Positions 42,741 to 51,580 are shown, counted from the first letter of the stretch. The stretch is DNA of 57,868 nucleotides from UA16 sp965661575 (GCA_965661575.1 CBFIEJ010000008.1:1-57868); one strand, 5' to 3'. Notes: generated from the letters alone by a model not told the origin. Numbers and translations: made by a program.

Positions 42741-43891
42741 TTATTCGACATCGCTTTAGCTATTGCCTCTGCAATCACATCACTCTCCGCCTGCCAATTC
42801 AATTTTTTCGATGCCTTTGCGCACTGATCGCTCCATTTTGTTCGAGGTGCGTTCATCACTTCAGTAACGGCCTCAGCGATGCTCTCTGGACCATGGTCTC
42901 GAATGACCACACCGACATTCCACTCCTCAACAATCCTTCGCACCTCTGGCATAGGGCTGGCAACGATTGGAATCCCTGCATGGATGTAGTCAAAGAGCTT
43001 GTTGGGTAAGCTGAACCAATAATTGCCATGCACACCACGGTCTAAACTGAAGCCCAAATCAGCTGCAGCCGTCAAGGTGCAAAGCTCATTGAAAGGCATC
43101 TTTGGTAGGCAAATCAAGCGTCCATTGAGCGCTGACTGTTGCTGCTGGGCCCATTCAAATTCTTCACCTGCTCCCACAACAGCCAAGTACCAATGAGGTT
43201 GCAAGCGCAAAGCCTCTACAGCTTGAATGACCCCTCTGTCCTTATCGAGGTAGGCGCCTTGCAAAATTGCAAACGTGGCTGCCTCCGGAATCTCGAGTTT
43301 GGTCCTCCAATCCACTTGATTTTGAGTCTGCGTGCGTTTGAGAGGCATATTTCGAACGACAAATGGCTTTCCCGACCGCGCATTGGGATACCGCTTCTCA
43401 TAAGCTTCTGCGATTGAATCATTCACCGTGATAATCGAAGCAATTCGAGGAAACAACCAGCGTTCGAGGTTCAACCAAACATTGCGCTGCAAAGGTCGGC
43501 CCGTTAAACCGGCTGCCTCTGTGAAAAATTCATGGCTGTCATATACCAATGGAACACCGTGCCATTTGGCTGCTAAATAAGCCGGCAAAAGCGTATCCAA
43601 ATCATTGGCCCAAATGGCACCGCAAGGGGTCCGCAGCATCTGAATCAATAATCGTATCTGCCAGGTGGCATAGAATAAAAATCCACTCTGGAATGGCAAA
43701 GACAGTCTCCTTCCATCGAATGGGATGGTCAACTCATTCGAAGAAGGCATCATTCGACCAATTAAGTAGGGCGACCAAGACAACTCCCTCAACGTCGTGC
43801 AAGTCTTGAGCACTCGTTGATCATGGTTGAGATCATTCGAGACCAGAACGGCTATTCGCCTCCCAGTCGGAGAATTCATTGAGTCAGCCAT
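42737..43891 (-). CDS. Family 4-like glycosyltransferase
   Basis: A 384-residue GT-B enzyme. The N-domain begins RRIAVLVSNDLNHDQRVLKTCTTLRELSWSPYLIGR and contains AIWANDLDTLLPAYLAAKWHGVPLVYDSHEFFTE, the usual D(S/A)HE block. The C-domain holds AILQGAYLDKDRGVIQAVEAL, GFSLDRGVHGNYWFSLPNKLFDYIHAGIPIVASPMPEV (Glu-x7-Glu motif region with PNKLFDYIHAG) and a C-terminal helix. It is likely cytoplasmic, working on cell-surface polysaccharide. The start overlaps the end of the exonuclease gene by eight bases. A later Met four codons in would avoid this. Last gene of a minus-strand operon. Confidence 0.87.
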   Translation of the reverse strand: MADSMNSPTGRRIAVLVSNDLNHDQRVLKTCTTLRELSWSPYLIGRMMPSSNELTIPFDGRRLSLPFQSGFLFYATWQIRLLIQMLRTPCGAIWANDLDTLLPAYLAAKWHGVPLVYDSHEFFTEAAGLTGRPLQRNVWLNLERWLFPRIASIITVNDSIAEAYEKRYPNARSGKPFVVRNMPLKRTQTQNQVDWRTKLEIPEAATFAILQGAYLDKDRGVIQAVEALRLQPHWYLAVVGAGEEFEWAQQQQSALNGRLICLPKMPFNELCTLTAAADLGFSLDRGVHGNYWFSLPNKLFDYIHAGIPIVASPMPEVRRIVEEWNVGVVIRDHGPESIAEAVTEVMNAPRTKWSDQCAKASKKLNWQAESDVIAEAIAKAMSNN

Positions 43892-44720
43892 TCATTTCTT
43901 CGTGAACGCGACGCAATACCTTCTTGGTATATTCTGGAAAATCTGCATTCATCATCCATCCGAAATAGCCTGGGTTGGAGCTCAAGATGTCAGCCACCTT
44001 TTTCCCCTTGTGCTGACCGAAGTTGAACAGCACCTCATTGGCATCATCGTATATAAATCGACCCGCGAGATCGGCAAACCTCTGCCGTTGACAAAACACA
44101 TGCAAGTCATCCATATCCGTGGGGACAGGACCAATGGACTCGTCGTCAGCGATCTTGACGGTTGTCTCAGGGTATTTGGCCAACTGTGCGATCAAGACTT
44201 CCAAGGTCGCCTCAGTGTCGGGCAATGCTTCGTGGGCACCTTCCAGTTCTTTGCCGCAATAAAATCGGTAAGCGGCGCGCAACGTTCGCTGCTCCATCAA
44301 GTGGAAGATATTTTGAACGTCAATCAGATTGCGGCCTTCAAGATCAAAATCTATTCCACTGCGCAAAAACTCCTCCGCCAAAAAAGGCACATCAAATCGA
44401 TTGGAATTGTAACCACCTAAATCGCATCCTTCCAAGAACTCAGACATGCTTTTCGCAAACTGCTTGAAGGTTGGACGGTCTTCAACATCTGCATCGTATA
44501 TGCCGTGAATCAAACTTGTTTCCAATGGAATGGGCATCCCCGGATTGATGAGCAGGCGGTGAGCCTCACCGCGAGCTTCAGGCTTTTTTTCGACTGTGCC
44601 ATCGGGATGAACCTTGATCATTGCGATCTCTACGATTCGATCTTTGGACAAATCTGTACCTGTCGTTTCCAGGTCAAAAATGACCAACGGCTTTTTCAGT
44701 CTAAGTGTACTCAAATCCAT
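43884..44720 (-). CDS. DnaQ-like 3'-5' exonuclease with ExoX-like C-terminal domain
   Basis: A 278-residue protein. Residues 10-180 are a DEDDh exonuclease: VIFDLETTGTD (Asp, Glu), LGGYNSNRFDVPFL (Asp of motif II) and HEALPDTEATLEVL (His-x4-Asp). After a linker, residues about 230-275 form a small domain with FNFGQHKGKKVADILSSNPGYFGWMM, the ExoX-like C-terminal domain found in many bacterial exonucleases. Probably proofreading- or repair-type degradation of DNA 3' ends. It lies eight bases after the E2 gene. Confidence 0.9.
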   Translation of the reverse strand: MDLSTLRLKKPLVIFDLETTGTDLSKDRIVEIAMIKVHPDGTVEKKPEARGEAHRLLINPGMPIPLETSLIHGIYDADVEDRPTFKQFAKSMSEFLEGCDLGGYNSNRFDVPFLAEEFLRSGIDFDLEGRNLIDVQNIFHLMEQRTLRAAYRFYCGKELEGAHEALPDTEATLEVLIAQLAKYPETTVKIADDESIGPVPTDMDDLHVFCQRQRFADLAGRFIYDDANEVLFNFGQHKGKKVADILSSNPGYFGWMMNADFPEYTKKVLRRVHEEMNG

Positions 44721-44727
44721 AGCTCAT

Positions 44728-46125
44728 TTATACGATAGGTCGGTCCAAGTCAAATCCCTCCAAGTAATCTGCTACGCGGCGCACAAAGCTTCCACCGAGC
44801 ATGCCATCAACAACTCGATGATCATAGCTGTGGCTCAAGAACATCATTTGCCTCACACCGATGACATCGCCTTCGGGAGTTTCAATCACAGCCGGCTTCT
44901 TTCGAATGGCACCGAGGGCCAAGATTGCGACCTGCGGCTGATTGATAATCGGCGTTCCCATGACGTTTCCAAAGGTGCCTACGTTCGACATTGTGTAGGT
45001 TCCACCAGCCGTATCGTCAGGTTTTAATTTACCAGCTCTCGCTCGACCTGCCAAGTCGTTGACTTGATTGGCCAGTCCCACCAGACTCAGTTGATCCGCA
45101 TTGCGAATGACGGGCACAATCAAGTTGCCCGAGGGCAACGCCGCAGCCATGCCGAGGTTGATTTGTTTTTTGATCACAATACGGTCACCATCGACACTTG
45201 CATTCACACCGGGAAAATCTCGAATGGCCTTGACAATGGCCTCTGCAATCATCGGTGTAAACGTCAACTTCGTTCCGTGCGCCTCTTGAAATGCTTTCTT
45301 GTTTCGGTTGCGCCACTCGACCATCCGGGTGACGTCTGCTTCCACAAAGCTCGTCACGTGAGGGCTCGTTTGCACCGAGCGCACCATATGATCGGCAATC
45401 ATTTTGCGCATTCGGTCCATCTCAACGATTTCATCTCCTCCCGATACAGATACAGCCGGGCTTGATTGCGCGCTAGGCATGGCCTTTGGTGCCGCTTGAA
45501 GCGGAGCAGCCGGCACTGGAGCGGAGGCTGCAGGCGAGGCAACAGAAGCACCTCGTTGAGCGATGTAATCCAACATGTCCTTTTTCGTCACCCGCCCTTC
45601 CGCACCTGAGCCCGGTATCGTTTCCAATTCGATCGGATTGATTCCTTCAGATTGAGCGATGCTGCGTACCAAAGGTGAATAAAACCTTCCTGATGCCCCA
45701 AGTCGAGGAGGCATCTCCAACAACGGGGACTGCAATGCCTCCAAAACAGTTGATTCAGGAACTTCTGTCTTCACTATTTCTGGAACAGGCGTCTCAACCG
45801 GAGATGGTGCCGGTGTGGGCGTCGGAGCAGGCGCCTTCTTCGCTTGTGGGGCAGCAGCCGGAGCAGCGGCTTGTTCGCCTTCTGCTTCGACTTCAAATCG
45901 AGCAATTGCTTGACCTACTGCAACGGTGTCTCCTTCTGAAACGAGCCACTCAAGGAGCGTCCCGTCTTCAGGAGCGGGGACTTCACTGTCCACCTTGTCT
46001 GTGGCAATTTCGACCATCGGCTCGTCGGCCTCGACGCTTTCGCCTGGTTGGGTTACGAATTTGGTGATGGTAGCCTCTGCTACGCTTTCACCCATTTTTG
46101 GGAGAAGTATTTCAATTTTTGCCAT
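44728..46125 (-). CDS. 2-oxo acid dehydrogenase complex E2 (dihydrolipoamide acyltransferase)
   Basis: A 465-residue E2. Residues 1-78 are the lipoyl domain with the lipoylated Lys44 in EIATDKVDSEVPAPEDG. A Pro/Ala/Thr-rich flexible linker follows. Residues about 150-190 are the E1/E3-binding domain (YSPLVRSIAQSEGINPIELETIPGSGAEGRVTKKDMLDYI). A second Ala/Pro linker precedes the catalytic domain, which ends with SHSYDHRVVDGMLGG (His436, Asp440). It transfers acyl groups to CoA. DKVDSEVP and the single lipoyl domain suit branched-chain 2-oxo acid or 2-oxoglutarate complexes. The E1 and E3 genes are absent here, so substrate is left open. The first 14 bases overlap the upstream glycosyltransferase gene. 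Confidence 0.9.
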   Translation of the reverse strand: MAKIEILLPKMGESVAEATITKFVTQPGESVEADEPMVEIATDKVDSEVPAPEDGTLLEWLVSEGDTVAVGQAIARFEVEAEGEQAAAPAAAPQAKKAPAPTPTPAPSPVETPVPEIVKTEVPESTVLEALQSPLLEMPPRLGASGRFYSPLVRSIAQSEGINPIELETIPGSGAEGRVTKKDMLDYIAQRGASVASPAASAPVPAAPLQAAPKAMPSAQSSPAVSVSGGDEIVEMDRMRKMIADHMVRSVQTSPHVTSFVEADVTRMVEWRNRNKKAFQEAHGTKLTFTPMIAEAIVKAIRDFPGVNASVDGDRIVIKKQINLGMAAALPSGNLIVPVIRNADQLSLVGLANQVNDLAGRARAGKLKPDDTAGGTYTMSNVGTFGNVMGTPIINQPQVAILALGAIRKKPAVIETPEGDVIGVRQMMFLSHSYDHRVVDGMLGGSFVRRVADYLEGFDLDRPIV

Positions 46126-48082
46126 GGCGATGTATTGCGCGGTGCGAAATTAAGGCTTCACGGATGACTCCAAGGTCAACCGTCCATCTATAATCGCGAA
46201 CATAAGCCAAAAGGGTTCTGTGACGGGCTCGATTGGAACCTGAATTCGATCTGGAAAATACGTATTTCTGAAGCCGAGAATCATTCGCAAAATCGTCAGG
46301 GATCCCAACCCACGTGCGCTTTGCAATGAGAACATCCACAGCCGACAAAATCCAAGTTGCTCTTCCAGCCACCAAAAATAATGGGCTCAAACAGACAACA
46401 CTCAATGCCAGAAAAACATCAAAAGTGCGCTTGATTCGCTTCGCTCGAGGGAGATGAATGGCGCGAGGCCAATCCGAAATAGAGCCCAACTCGGGACCAC
46501 CAACCCCCACAACATTGCCTCCCTCAGTCCAAGCAATTCGAAAATGGATATTTGAATTAGCAACGCCCGTCATGGCCGAAATCTTCTGAGTGGCTGTCAG
46601 TTCCCTGCCACTGAGGATGACTTCGTTGATTCGGTGAATTCGAATCACTTCATTTAAATCACTCAGACCTCCCAAGAATGCAACTCCATCTCCAGCAAGC
46701 CCATTTGCAGTGGCATTGCGATCCCCCGGATGCAACGCTCGAATCTTTCGAGTCGTTGACACGCTCGGTGGCTCAAGCTCTGCAATTAAGCTTTCAATGG
46801 CTTCGAGCTCTGTCGGGCTCGATATGAAAAGCCTGCGCTTCTGCCCCCCTTCGTTCCACCCCCTGCCCTTGTCCCATCGCCATCGAACAGCCAATACAAT
46901 GAGGGGCAAAATCAATGTACCAAACACCAAAATAGCACGGCTGAATCGCATGTTTTCAGGGAGCAACCCATAACCCGCCAGTAAAAACAAAGCTCCCATC
47001 AATACACCACGAACCAATGGCATCAACTTCCACGGCCGGTCGTATCCACCCTGAAACTTAAGTGCCAAGAGCCACAGTGCAGAGTATATCCCCGTAGCTG
47101 GCATCGCCCAGTTCCAGTCATATTGAATGTTTTTGAATGCACCGTATTGCATCAAGAAAACCAAAAGAGCTGACCAAAACAGACTGAATTCCAACGCGGG
47201 CAGTTTCACTACGCGCAGGACGCGAGCCAAGATGGCCAAAGATGCTCGGAAGTAAATCGCCAATTGAATTAAGCTCAGCATGGCTCGGGCATTCCCCCCT
47301 GAAAAATGAGTGCGCGCAAAAATCTGCATGGCCTTGTAAAAGACCAGAACGTAATTCAGCGAACCTTTTTTGGTGCTTTCTCCCTTGTAATGGATGATCG
47401 AAGTCTTCGTGAAAAAGTGATTCTCCCATCCTCCTTTCAACAGGCGCCAACTCAAGTCAATGTCCTCTCCATACATAAAGTAGGCTTCATCAAGAATGCC
47501 GACCTCATCCAAGGCCTCTTTTCGCATCCACATGAAAGCGCCACTCAAAATCTCGATGCGATGATTGTCGTCGGTACCGAGGTGCCCCATGTAGTATTGA
47601 TTCAACTTCTTTGAACGCGGCGCCAACTTATAAAGTCCAGAGATTTTGCAGAACGCAGCCCATGGCGTTGGCATCCCGCGTTTGGATTCAGGCAGGAATC
47701 GCCCCATACCATCGACCATGGGCACACCCATTCCACCCAATTTGGGCGAAGCATCCGCATATTCAAGGCATTTACTCAGTGCATCTTCCGGTATAACTGT
47801 ATCAGGATTGAGGAGCAACACCCAACGACCATTGCACTGTTCGATTGCGCGATTGTTTCCTCTTGAAAATCCAACGTTTTCATCCAAGGCAAGCAGCTTC
47901 ACCTCAGGGAACTGTGTTCGCACCATCGCGCAACTCCCATCCACTGAGCGATTGTCCACCACCCATATTTCAGCCTTAAAACCACGTGATTTTAAATCGT
48001 GCACACTCGCGCGCACACTTTGCAGGCACTGAGATAAAAAGTGCTCCACATTGTAATTGACAATGATTATGGATACGTCCAC
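46112..48082 (-). CDS. GT2 glycosyltransferase fused to TM segments and a degenerate sugar-transferase module
   Basis: A 656-residue protein. Residues 1-235 are a GT2 domain of the rhamnosyltransferase type (SIIIVNYNVEHFLSQCLQSV, VDNRSVDGS, ENVGFSRGNNRAIE, LLLNPDTVIPEDAL, YFMYGEDIDLSWRL). Residues about 265-410 contain several TM helices. Residues about 420-540 look like a small Rossmann domain (RLFISSPTELEAIESLI, VAFLGGLSDLNEVIRIHRINEVILSG), as in WbaP/CapD-type proteins. Residues about 545-656 begin KRIKRTFDVFLALSVVCLSPLFL and end with AKRTWVGIP and YVRDYRWTVDLGVI, the two ends of a polyprenyl-phosphate sugar-phosphotransferase without its catalytic middle. The start is GTG, four bases after TAAATTCA. 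Confidence 0.82.
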   Translation of the reverse strand: MDVSIIIVNYNVEHFLSQCLQSVRASVHDLKSRGFKAEIWVVDNRSVDGSCAMVRTQFPEVKLLALDENVGFSRGNNRAIEQCNGRWVLLLNPDTVIPEDALSKCLEYADASPKLGGMGVPMVDGMGRFLPESKRGMPTPWAAFCKISGLYKLAPRSKKLNQYYMGHLGTDDNHRIEILSGAFMWMRKEALDEVGILDEAYFMYGEDIDLSWRLLKGGWENHFFTKTSIIHYKGESTKKGSLNYVLVFYKAMQIFARTHFSGGNARAMLSLIQLAIYFRASLAILARVLRVVKLPALEFSLFWSALLVFLMQYGAFKNIQYDWNWAMPATGIYSALWLLALKFQGGYDRPWKLMPLVRGVLMGALFLLAGYGLLPENMRFSRAILVFGTLILPLIVLAVRWRWDKGRGWNEGGQKRRLFISSPTELEAIESLIAELEPPSVSTTRKIRALHPGDRNATANGLAGDGVAFLGGLSDLNEVIRIHRINEVILSGRELTATQKISAMTGVANSNIHFRIAWTEGGNVVGVGGPELGSISDWPRAIHLPRAKRIKRTFDVFLALSVVCLSPLFLVAGRATWILSAVDVLIAKRTWVGIPDDFANDSRLQKYVFSRSNSGSNRARHRTLLAYVRDYRWTVDLGVIREALISHRAIHRHGKN

Positions 48083-48086
48083 GCCG

Positions 48087-48094
48087 TGAATTTA
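48087..48094 (-). promoter_or_regulatory. -7 element TAAATTCA before the GT2 fusion operon
   Basis: TAAATTCA, CGGC, then GTG at 48082. One mismatch in the last base. It heads the glycosyltransferase-E2-exonuclease-GT4 operon. Confidence 0.55.
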
Positions 48095-48138
48095 AAGCCA
48101 AACGAGGCGATCAGCCGAATGAAAACGAGATAATGGCT

Positions 48139-48753
48139 TCAATTGGTATACGGCAATCGTTGCCTCAAACTTTGAACCAACGTAGCCTCATCCGCATGCT
48201 GTAAATCCTCGCCCACTGCTATACCACGAGCAATTGAAGTGACTTTGATACTGAACGGGCTCAGTTTACGGAACAAATAAAAAGCCGTCGTTTCACCTTC
48301 CATCGTGGCAGGAAGTGCAAAGATGACCTCTCCCTCTTCCTGCGCAGCGATTGCAGTTGCCCTTGCAACCAAAGATTCAATGTTCAAGTCATTGGGTCCT
48401 ACGCCTTCCATCGGGCTGATTACACCACCGAGGACATGGTATCGCCCTTGAAATTGCCCCGTGGCCTCGATGGCCAATAAATCACGGAGGTCCTCCACCA
48501 CACAAATGACGTGCTCCTTGCGCAACGGGTTGACACAAATTGAACACTCTTGTTCCTCCGTGAGATTGTGGCAAGTTGAGCATCCACGAACGCCTTGTCG
48601 CATCAGCTGAAACGATTCTGAGAAAGAATTCACCTGATCATCTGAGCGACGCAAAAGATTCAAAACCAATCGCAAAGCAGTTTTCCGACCAATGCCAGGT
48701 AGCGATGCCATTTGGTCCACGGCCGCTTCGATGAGTCGCGAAGGAAGTTCCAT
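48139..48753 (-). CDS. recR: Recombination mediator RecR
   Basis: A 204-residue RecR. It has the helix-hairpin-helix ASLPGIGRKTALRLVLNLLR (16-35), a zinc finger with Cys58, Cys61, Cys70 and Cys73 (CSTCHNLTEEQECSIC), a TOPRIM domain (HVICVVEDLRDLLAIEATGQFQGRYHVLGGVISPMEGVGPNDL), and the C-terminal Walker-B-like region. RecR with RecO or RecF loads RecA at gaps. Full length. The start is fixed by TAAATTTG-CCGC-ATG. It shares a 35-base divergent gap with the symporter gene. Confidence 0.97.
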   Translation of the reverse strand: MELPSRLIEAAVDQMASLPGIGRKTALRLVLNLLRRSDDQVNSFSESFQLMRQGVRGCSTCHNLTEEQECSICVNPLRKEHVICVVEDLRDLLAIEATGQFQGRYHVLGGVISPMEGVGPNDLNIESLVARATAIAAQEEGEVIFALPATMEGETTAFYLFRKLSPFSIKVTSIARGIAVGEDLQHADEATLVQSLRQRLPYTN

Positions 48754-48757
48754 GCGG

Positions 48758-48765
48758 CAAATTTA
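48758..48765 (-). promoter_or_regulatory. -7 element TAAATTTG before recR
   Basis: A perfect TAnnTTTG, CCGC, then the ATG at 48753. One of the two cleanest examples of the four-base spacing. Confidence 0.62.
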
Positions 48766-48776
48766 CGATGTTGTCC

Positions 48777-48784
48777 CATCTTTG
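48777..48784 (+). promoter_or_regulatory. -7 element CATCTTTG before the sodium:solute symporter gene
   Basis: CATCTTTG, GCAC, then the ATG at 48789. The first base is C rather than T. It favours this ATG over the in-frame ATG at 48768. Confidence 0.45.
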
Positions 48785-48788
48785 GCAC

Positions 48789-50291
48789 ATGAATCCGCAA
48801 ATGGTCATTGGGGTGTTTATTGCCTACGTCCTCACCTTGCTCGCCATTGCTCGATGGACAAACCGCAGGGTCAAAACGAGCGATACAAGCCAGCATTTTT
48901 TTGCAGCAAATAAATCTGCACCTTGGTATGCAGTCGCGTTTGGCATGCTCGGCGCATCACTCAGCGGTGTGACGTTTATCAGCGTGCCGGGTTGGGTGGA
49001 TAGCCAAGGATTTACCTACATGCAGATGGTATTTGGTTATTTGATCGGCTACGGTTTTATCATGGCGGTTTTGATGCCGCTTTATTACCGCATGGGTCTG
49101 ACGAGCATTTATGGCTATTTCGCTTCTCGATTTGGAGTCAAAGCCTACAAGACGGGAGCGGCTTTTTTCATCCTTTCACGCGTCATTGGCGCTTCTTTTC
49201 GCCTGTTTCTGATCGCTCTTGTGCTGGACTTGTTTGTGCTCCAACCTCTGGGCTGGAACTTCCAGTGGAGACCCTTTAATCTGGTCGACATCCCACTGGG
49301 TTATGCCGCTTCAGTCGCCGTTATATTGGCTGTCATATGGAGCTACACTCGGCAAGGAGGACTGGGAACCATTGTGTGGACGGACACCCTGCAAACTGCG
49401 GCTATGCTGATTGCTGTGGTCTACTCTGCGAATGCCATTGTAGAAGCCCTGGACTGGTCTTGGTCGGAGGTTCCGACTCGCATCGCTGAGTCTCCTTGGA
49501 ACCACTGGGTTGTTTGGGATGACTGGAAAGCATCCAATCACCTTGTGAAGCATTTGTTGGCAGGTGCATTTGTGGCCACGGCAATGACGGGGATGGACCA
49601 AGACATGATGCAAAAAAATCTGGCTTGCCGCAACCTAAAAGAGGCGCGCTGGAACATGGGAAGTTTTTCGATCGTTTTAGTATTCGTCAATGTTTTGTTC
49701 TTGGCTCTGGGTGCATTGCTCTACAGCTGGATCGAGATGAAGGGTATTTCGATCGAACGTGCAGACAGCCTATACCCCACTGTGGCTTTGGATGGTGGAT
49801 TGGGAATTGGACTTGGCCTCATTTTTCTGATTGGCCTGCTGGCCTCGGCATTCAGCTCAGCCGATAGCGCATTGACCGCCTTGACGACTTCCGTATGTGT
49901 CGATTTACTTCACACGGAGGACATGCCCGTCGCACAGGCTTCAAGAAAACGAAAACAAGTTCACTTTGGAATGACCGTGATACTTTTTGGAGTGATCATG
50001 GCATTCAGCAGCGCCAACGACACCAGTGTTGTTGCCGCCATTTTCACGGCAGCGAATTACACTTACGGCCCCATTTTAGGATTGTTTGCCTTTGGGCTTG
50101 CGACGACTATGACGCCAAATGATCGACTCATTCCATGGGTTGCGATTGTCGCTCCTTTATGCTGCTATGGCCTCGAATCCTATTTGGATTCAACCTTTGC
50201 TTTCAGCTTTGGATTCGCACTTCTTCCTGTCAACGGTTTGATGACGTTTCTGGGATTGGCTGCTGCGTCTTCCACGTTGCGTAAAAAATGA
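48789..50291 (+). CDS. Sodium:solute symporter (SSS family)
   Basis: A 500-residue LeuT-fold transporter with about 13 TM helices. Family marks are the N-terminal FFAANKSAPWYAVAFGMLGASLSGVTFISVPGWV with the broken first helix, the GMDQDMMQKNLACR loop and LASAFSSADSALTALTTSVCVDLL, where Ser/Thr residues form the Na2 site. Substrates of the family include sugars, proline, pantothenate and nucleosides, and none can be chosen from sequence alone. The start is taken seven codons inside the longest frame, at MNPQMVIGV, to agree with the promoter element. Confidence 0.92.
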   Translation: MNPQMVIGVFIAYVLTLLAIARWTNRRVKTSDTSQHFFAANKSAPWYAVAFGMLGASLSGVTFISVPGWVDSQGFTYMQMVFGYLIGYGFIMAVLMPLYYRMGLTSIYGYFASRFGVKAYKTGAAFFILSRVIGASFRLFLIALVLDLFVLQPLGWNFQWRPFNLVDIPLGYAASVAVILAVIWSYTRQGGLGTIVWTDTLQTAAMLIAVVYSANAIVEALDWSWSEVPTRIAESPWNHWVVWDDWKASNHLVKHLLAGAFVATAMTGMDQDMMQKNLACRNLKEARWNMGSFSIVLVFVNVLFLALGALLYSWIEMKGISIERADSLYPTVALDGGLGIGLGLIFLIGLLASAFSSADSALTALTTSVCVDLLHTEDMPVAQASRKRKQVHFGMTVILFGVIMAFSSANDTSVVAAIFTAANYTYGPILGLFAFGLATTMTPNDRLIPWVAIVAPLCCYGLESYLDSTFAFSFGFALLPVNGLMTFLGLAAASSTLRKK

Positions 50292-50322
50292 ATGTGCGGC
50301 CCTTTCGCATTGCAGCAAAACT

Positions 50323-50330
50323 TAAATTTG
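50323..50330 (+). promoter_or_regulatory. -7 element TAAATTTG upstream of the aminotransferase gene
   Basis: A perfect TAnnTTTG, 42 bases before the ATG at 50373, with TTTC 16 bases upstream as a weak -33. It predicts a leader of about 37 bases, unlike most genes here. Confidence 0.5.
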
Positions 50331-50372
50331 CAGCTTCAACGGCGTGAAAAATTTCTGAACTGATTGCTTGCC

Positions 50373-51569
50373 ATGACGCAACGTACCTCTCAACTGCTCA
50401 ACCGACTCTCTGAGTCCGCCACCATTGCCATGGCGAGAAAGGCGACTGAATTGAAAAAGTCAGGTGTTGATGTGATTTCACTCTCCCTCGGAGAACCTGA
50501 TTTCGACACGCCTGAAATTCTGAAGGAGGCCGGCATTCAGGCTATAAAAGACAACATCACGCATTACACGCCGGTGCCTGGAATACTTGATGTACGCGAA
50601 GCAATCAGCATGAAGTTCAAGCGTGACAACGGCTTGGATTATGCCCCAGACCAAATCGTGGTTTCCAATGGAGCAAAGCAAAGCATCACCAACGTGGTTC
50701 TGTCGTTGGTCGACCCTGGTGAGGAGGTCATTCTCCCTGCACCCTATTGGGTGAGTTATGCCGACATGGTGGCACTGGCAGGTGGAACCTCAAAGGTTTT
50801 AGCAACTTCCATTGAACATGATTTCAAGATTCAACCCAATGCATTGGAGGCTGCTATCAACGACAAAACCCGCTTGTTGATATACTCATCCCCGTGCAAT
50901 CCCTCCGGCTCCGTCTACACCAAGGAAGAAATTGATGCCCTCGCCGCGGTCTTGATCAAAAACCCGCACGTTTACATCATCAGCGATGAAATCTATGAGC
51001 TCATCAATTTCACTGGTCAGCACGCATCCATCGGCACGATTGAAGCCCTGAAAGATCGAGTGATCACAGTCAACGGTGTGTCCAAAGGCTTCGCCATGAC
51101 CGGCTGGCGACTGGGCTATATCGGAGCGCCTGCTTGGATTGCAAAGGCTTGCTCCAAGGTTCAAGGGCAAGTAACGTCTGCACCATGCAGCATCGCACAA
51201 GTCGCAGCGGGAGCTGCCGTGACAGCAGATCCTTCCATCGCCGATGACATGAAAAAAGCATTCCTACAACGACGAGACATCATGATTGCAGGTTTGAGTG
51301 CGATTCCGGGTGTGAAAGTCAACAAACCCATGGGCGCTTTTTACCTTTTCCCTGATGTGAGTGCTTTGTTCGGAAAATCGGCAGGTGAACGCCGCATCAA
51401 CGATGCACAAGACTTTGCCATGTATTTGTTGGAAGAGGCGAACGTCGCTACCGTTGGTGGTGGTGCTTTCGGAACGCCAGAGTGCATTCGTTTGTCATAC
51501 GCCGCTTCTGAGACGCAATTGCAGGAAGCCTTGCGCCGAATTTCAAAAGCTGTTCAAGCGTTGCATTGA
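50373..51569 (+). CDS. Class I/II pyridoxal-phosphate aminotransferase (aspartate aminotransferase-like)
   Basis: A 398-residue fold-type I PLP enzyme. The Schiff-base Lys is Lys238 in VNGVSKGFAMTGWRLGY. Asp205 (SDEIYE) pairs with the pyridine nitrogen, NPSGSVYTKEE carries the conserved Asn, and the C-terminal Arg in IRLSYAAS binds the substrate carboxylate. The layout matches the subgroup Ib aspartate/prephenate aminotransferases common in Bacteroidota. Aspartate with 2-oxoglutarate is the likely pair. The start is MTQRTSQLLNRL. A TTG three codons upstream is less likely. Confidence 0.92.
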   Translation: MTQRTSQLLNRLSESATIAMARKATELKKSGVDVISLSLGEPDFDTPEILKEAGIQAIKDNITHYTPVPGILDVREAISMKFKRDNGLDYAPDQIVVSNGAKQSITNVVLSLVDPGEEVILPAPYWVSYADMVALAGGTSKVLATSIEHDFKIQPNALEAAINDKTRLLIYSSPCNPSGSVYTKEEIDALAAVLIKNPHVYIISDEIYELINFTGQHASIGTIEALKDRVITVNGVSKGFAMTGWRLGYIGAPAWIAKACSKVQGQVTSAPCSIAQVAAGAAVTADPSIADDMKKAFLQRRDIMIAGLSAIPGVKVNKPMGAFYLFPDVSALFGKSAGERRINDAQDFAMYLLEEANVATVGGGAFGTPECIRLSYAASETQLQEALRRISKAVQALH

Positions 51570-51580
51570 GCGCAGCGCAT

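Noticed and set aside
50364..50372. TTG start for the aminotransferase, and likewise TTG starts at 18793, 25445 and 51566
   Set aside because: Each has an ATG a few codons inside that fits the family N-terminus. At 18793 and 51566 the TTG also overlaps the promoter element or the previous stop codon.
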